This document shows, piece by piece, positions 28,020 through 28,093 of a stretch of DNA of 28,093 nucleotides. Position 1 is the stretch's first letter, and every line of letters begins with the position of its first letter. The position numbers and the translations under genes were made by a program. Below the pieces are notes generated by a model, which searched no databases, was not told the origin of the DNA, and worked only from the letters and a program-made list of their open reading frames with translations. Source of the stretch: a virus; IMG/VR virus record IMGVR_UViG_3300025096_000093, positions 1-28,093 of that record. One strand, written 5' to 3'.

Positions 28020-28093
28020 AAGCCTTGCTCCTCTTTGTTAAATAGGTGTGCCGTGGATTACCCTTAGCGCGAAGCCTCAGTTCTGAGAGCTTG

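Noticed and set aside
28020-28093. End of an upstream structural gene at the right edge
   Set aside because: Only 74 bases; a capsid leader with its Shine-Dalgarno sequence is visible but no reading frame can be assigned.

Overview
The window looks like most of the genome of a temperate or plasmid-like siphovirus (long non-contractile tail) of a unicellular cyanobacterium. The phage part is clear: HK97-type head and lambda-type tail genes lie in their usual order on the minus strand, and replication, sigma-factor and lysozyme genes lie on the plus strand. The host guess rests on a group-2, cyanobacterial-looking sigma-70 factor, four copies of TTTTCCACA (the cyanobacterial DnaA box consensus) and a ribbon-helix-helix protein of a type I associate with Synechococcus-like genomes. 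I place it near Synechococcus/Cyanobium by inference only. No rRNA, tRNA, IS element or CRISPR array was seen.

Layout. (1) 1-1022 is a gene-free control region: 24 tandem GC-rich 8-mers (113-304), then 15 short palindromes, first at an exact 31-bp period (403-636) and then at 42/21-bp spacings interleaved with four DnaA boxes (620-867), flanked by a 33-bp direct repeat. It reads as a replication origin or centromere. (2) 1023-2365 holds a tiny ORF, a CopG-like ribbon-helix-helix gene ending in a cluster of GAGAC/GTCTC words, an AT-rich tract with an 8-bp repeat, and a small unknown gene. (3) 2437-3935, minus strand: a RecB-like PD-(D/E)XK exonuclease and a predicted ssDNA-binding protein, separated by a strong terminator. 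(4) 4097-11399, plus strand: primase-helicase, an exported small protein, several small unknowns, a 47-residue membrane protein, family-A DNA polymerase, two small ORFs, a sigma factor, and a GH24 lysozyme overlapping the sigma gene by four bases. (5) 28019-11452, minus strand (transcribed right to left): major capsid, head-tail connectors, tail terminator, tail tube, tail chaperones G/T, tape measure, L-, K- and J-like tip proteins, and tail fibres ending in an S74 self-cleaving chaperone. A plus-strand NUMOD4/HNH homing endonuclease interrupts this block just after the capsid gene.

Working model. The origin with host DnaA boxes plus the phage primase-helicase, SSB, exonuclease and PolA replicate the genome. 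The ribbon-helix-helix protein probably controls the left region. The phage sigma factor, coupled to lysozyme, is the obvious candidate switch to late transcription of the minus-strand block. Intrinsic terminators just after the capsid and tail-tube genes probably set structural protein stoichiometry. No integrase, portal or terminase is present in the window; portal and terminase would be expected beyond 28093.
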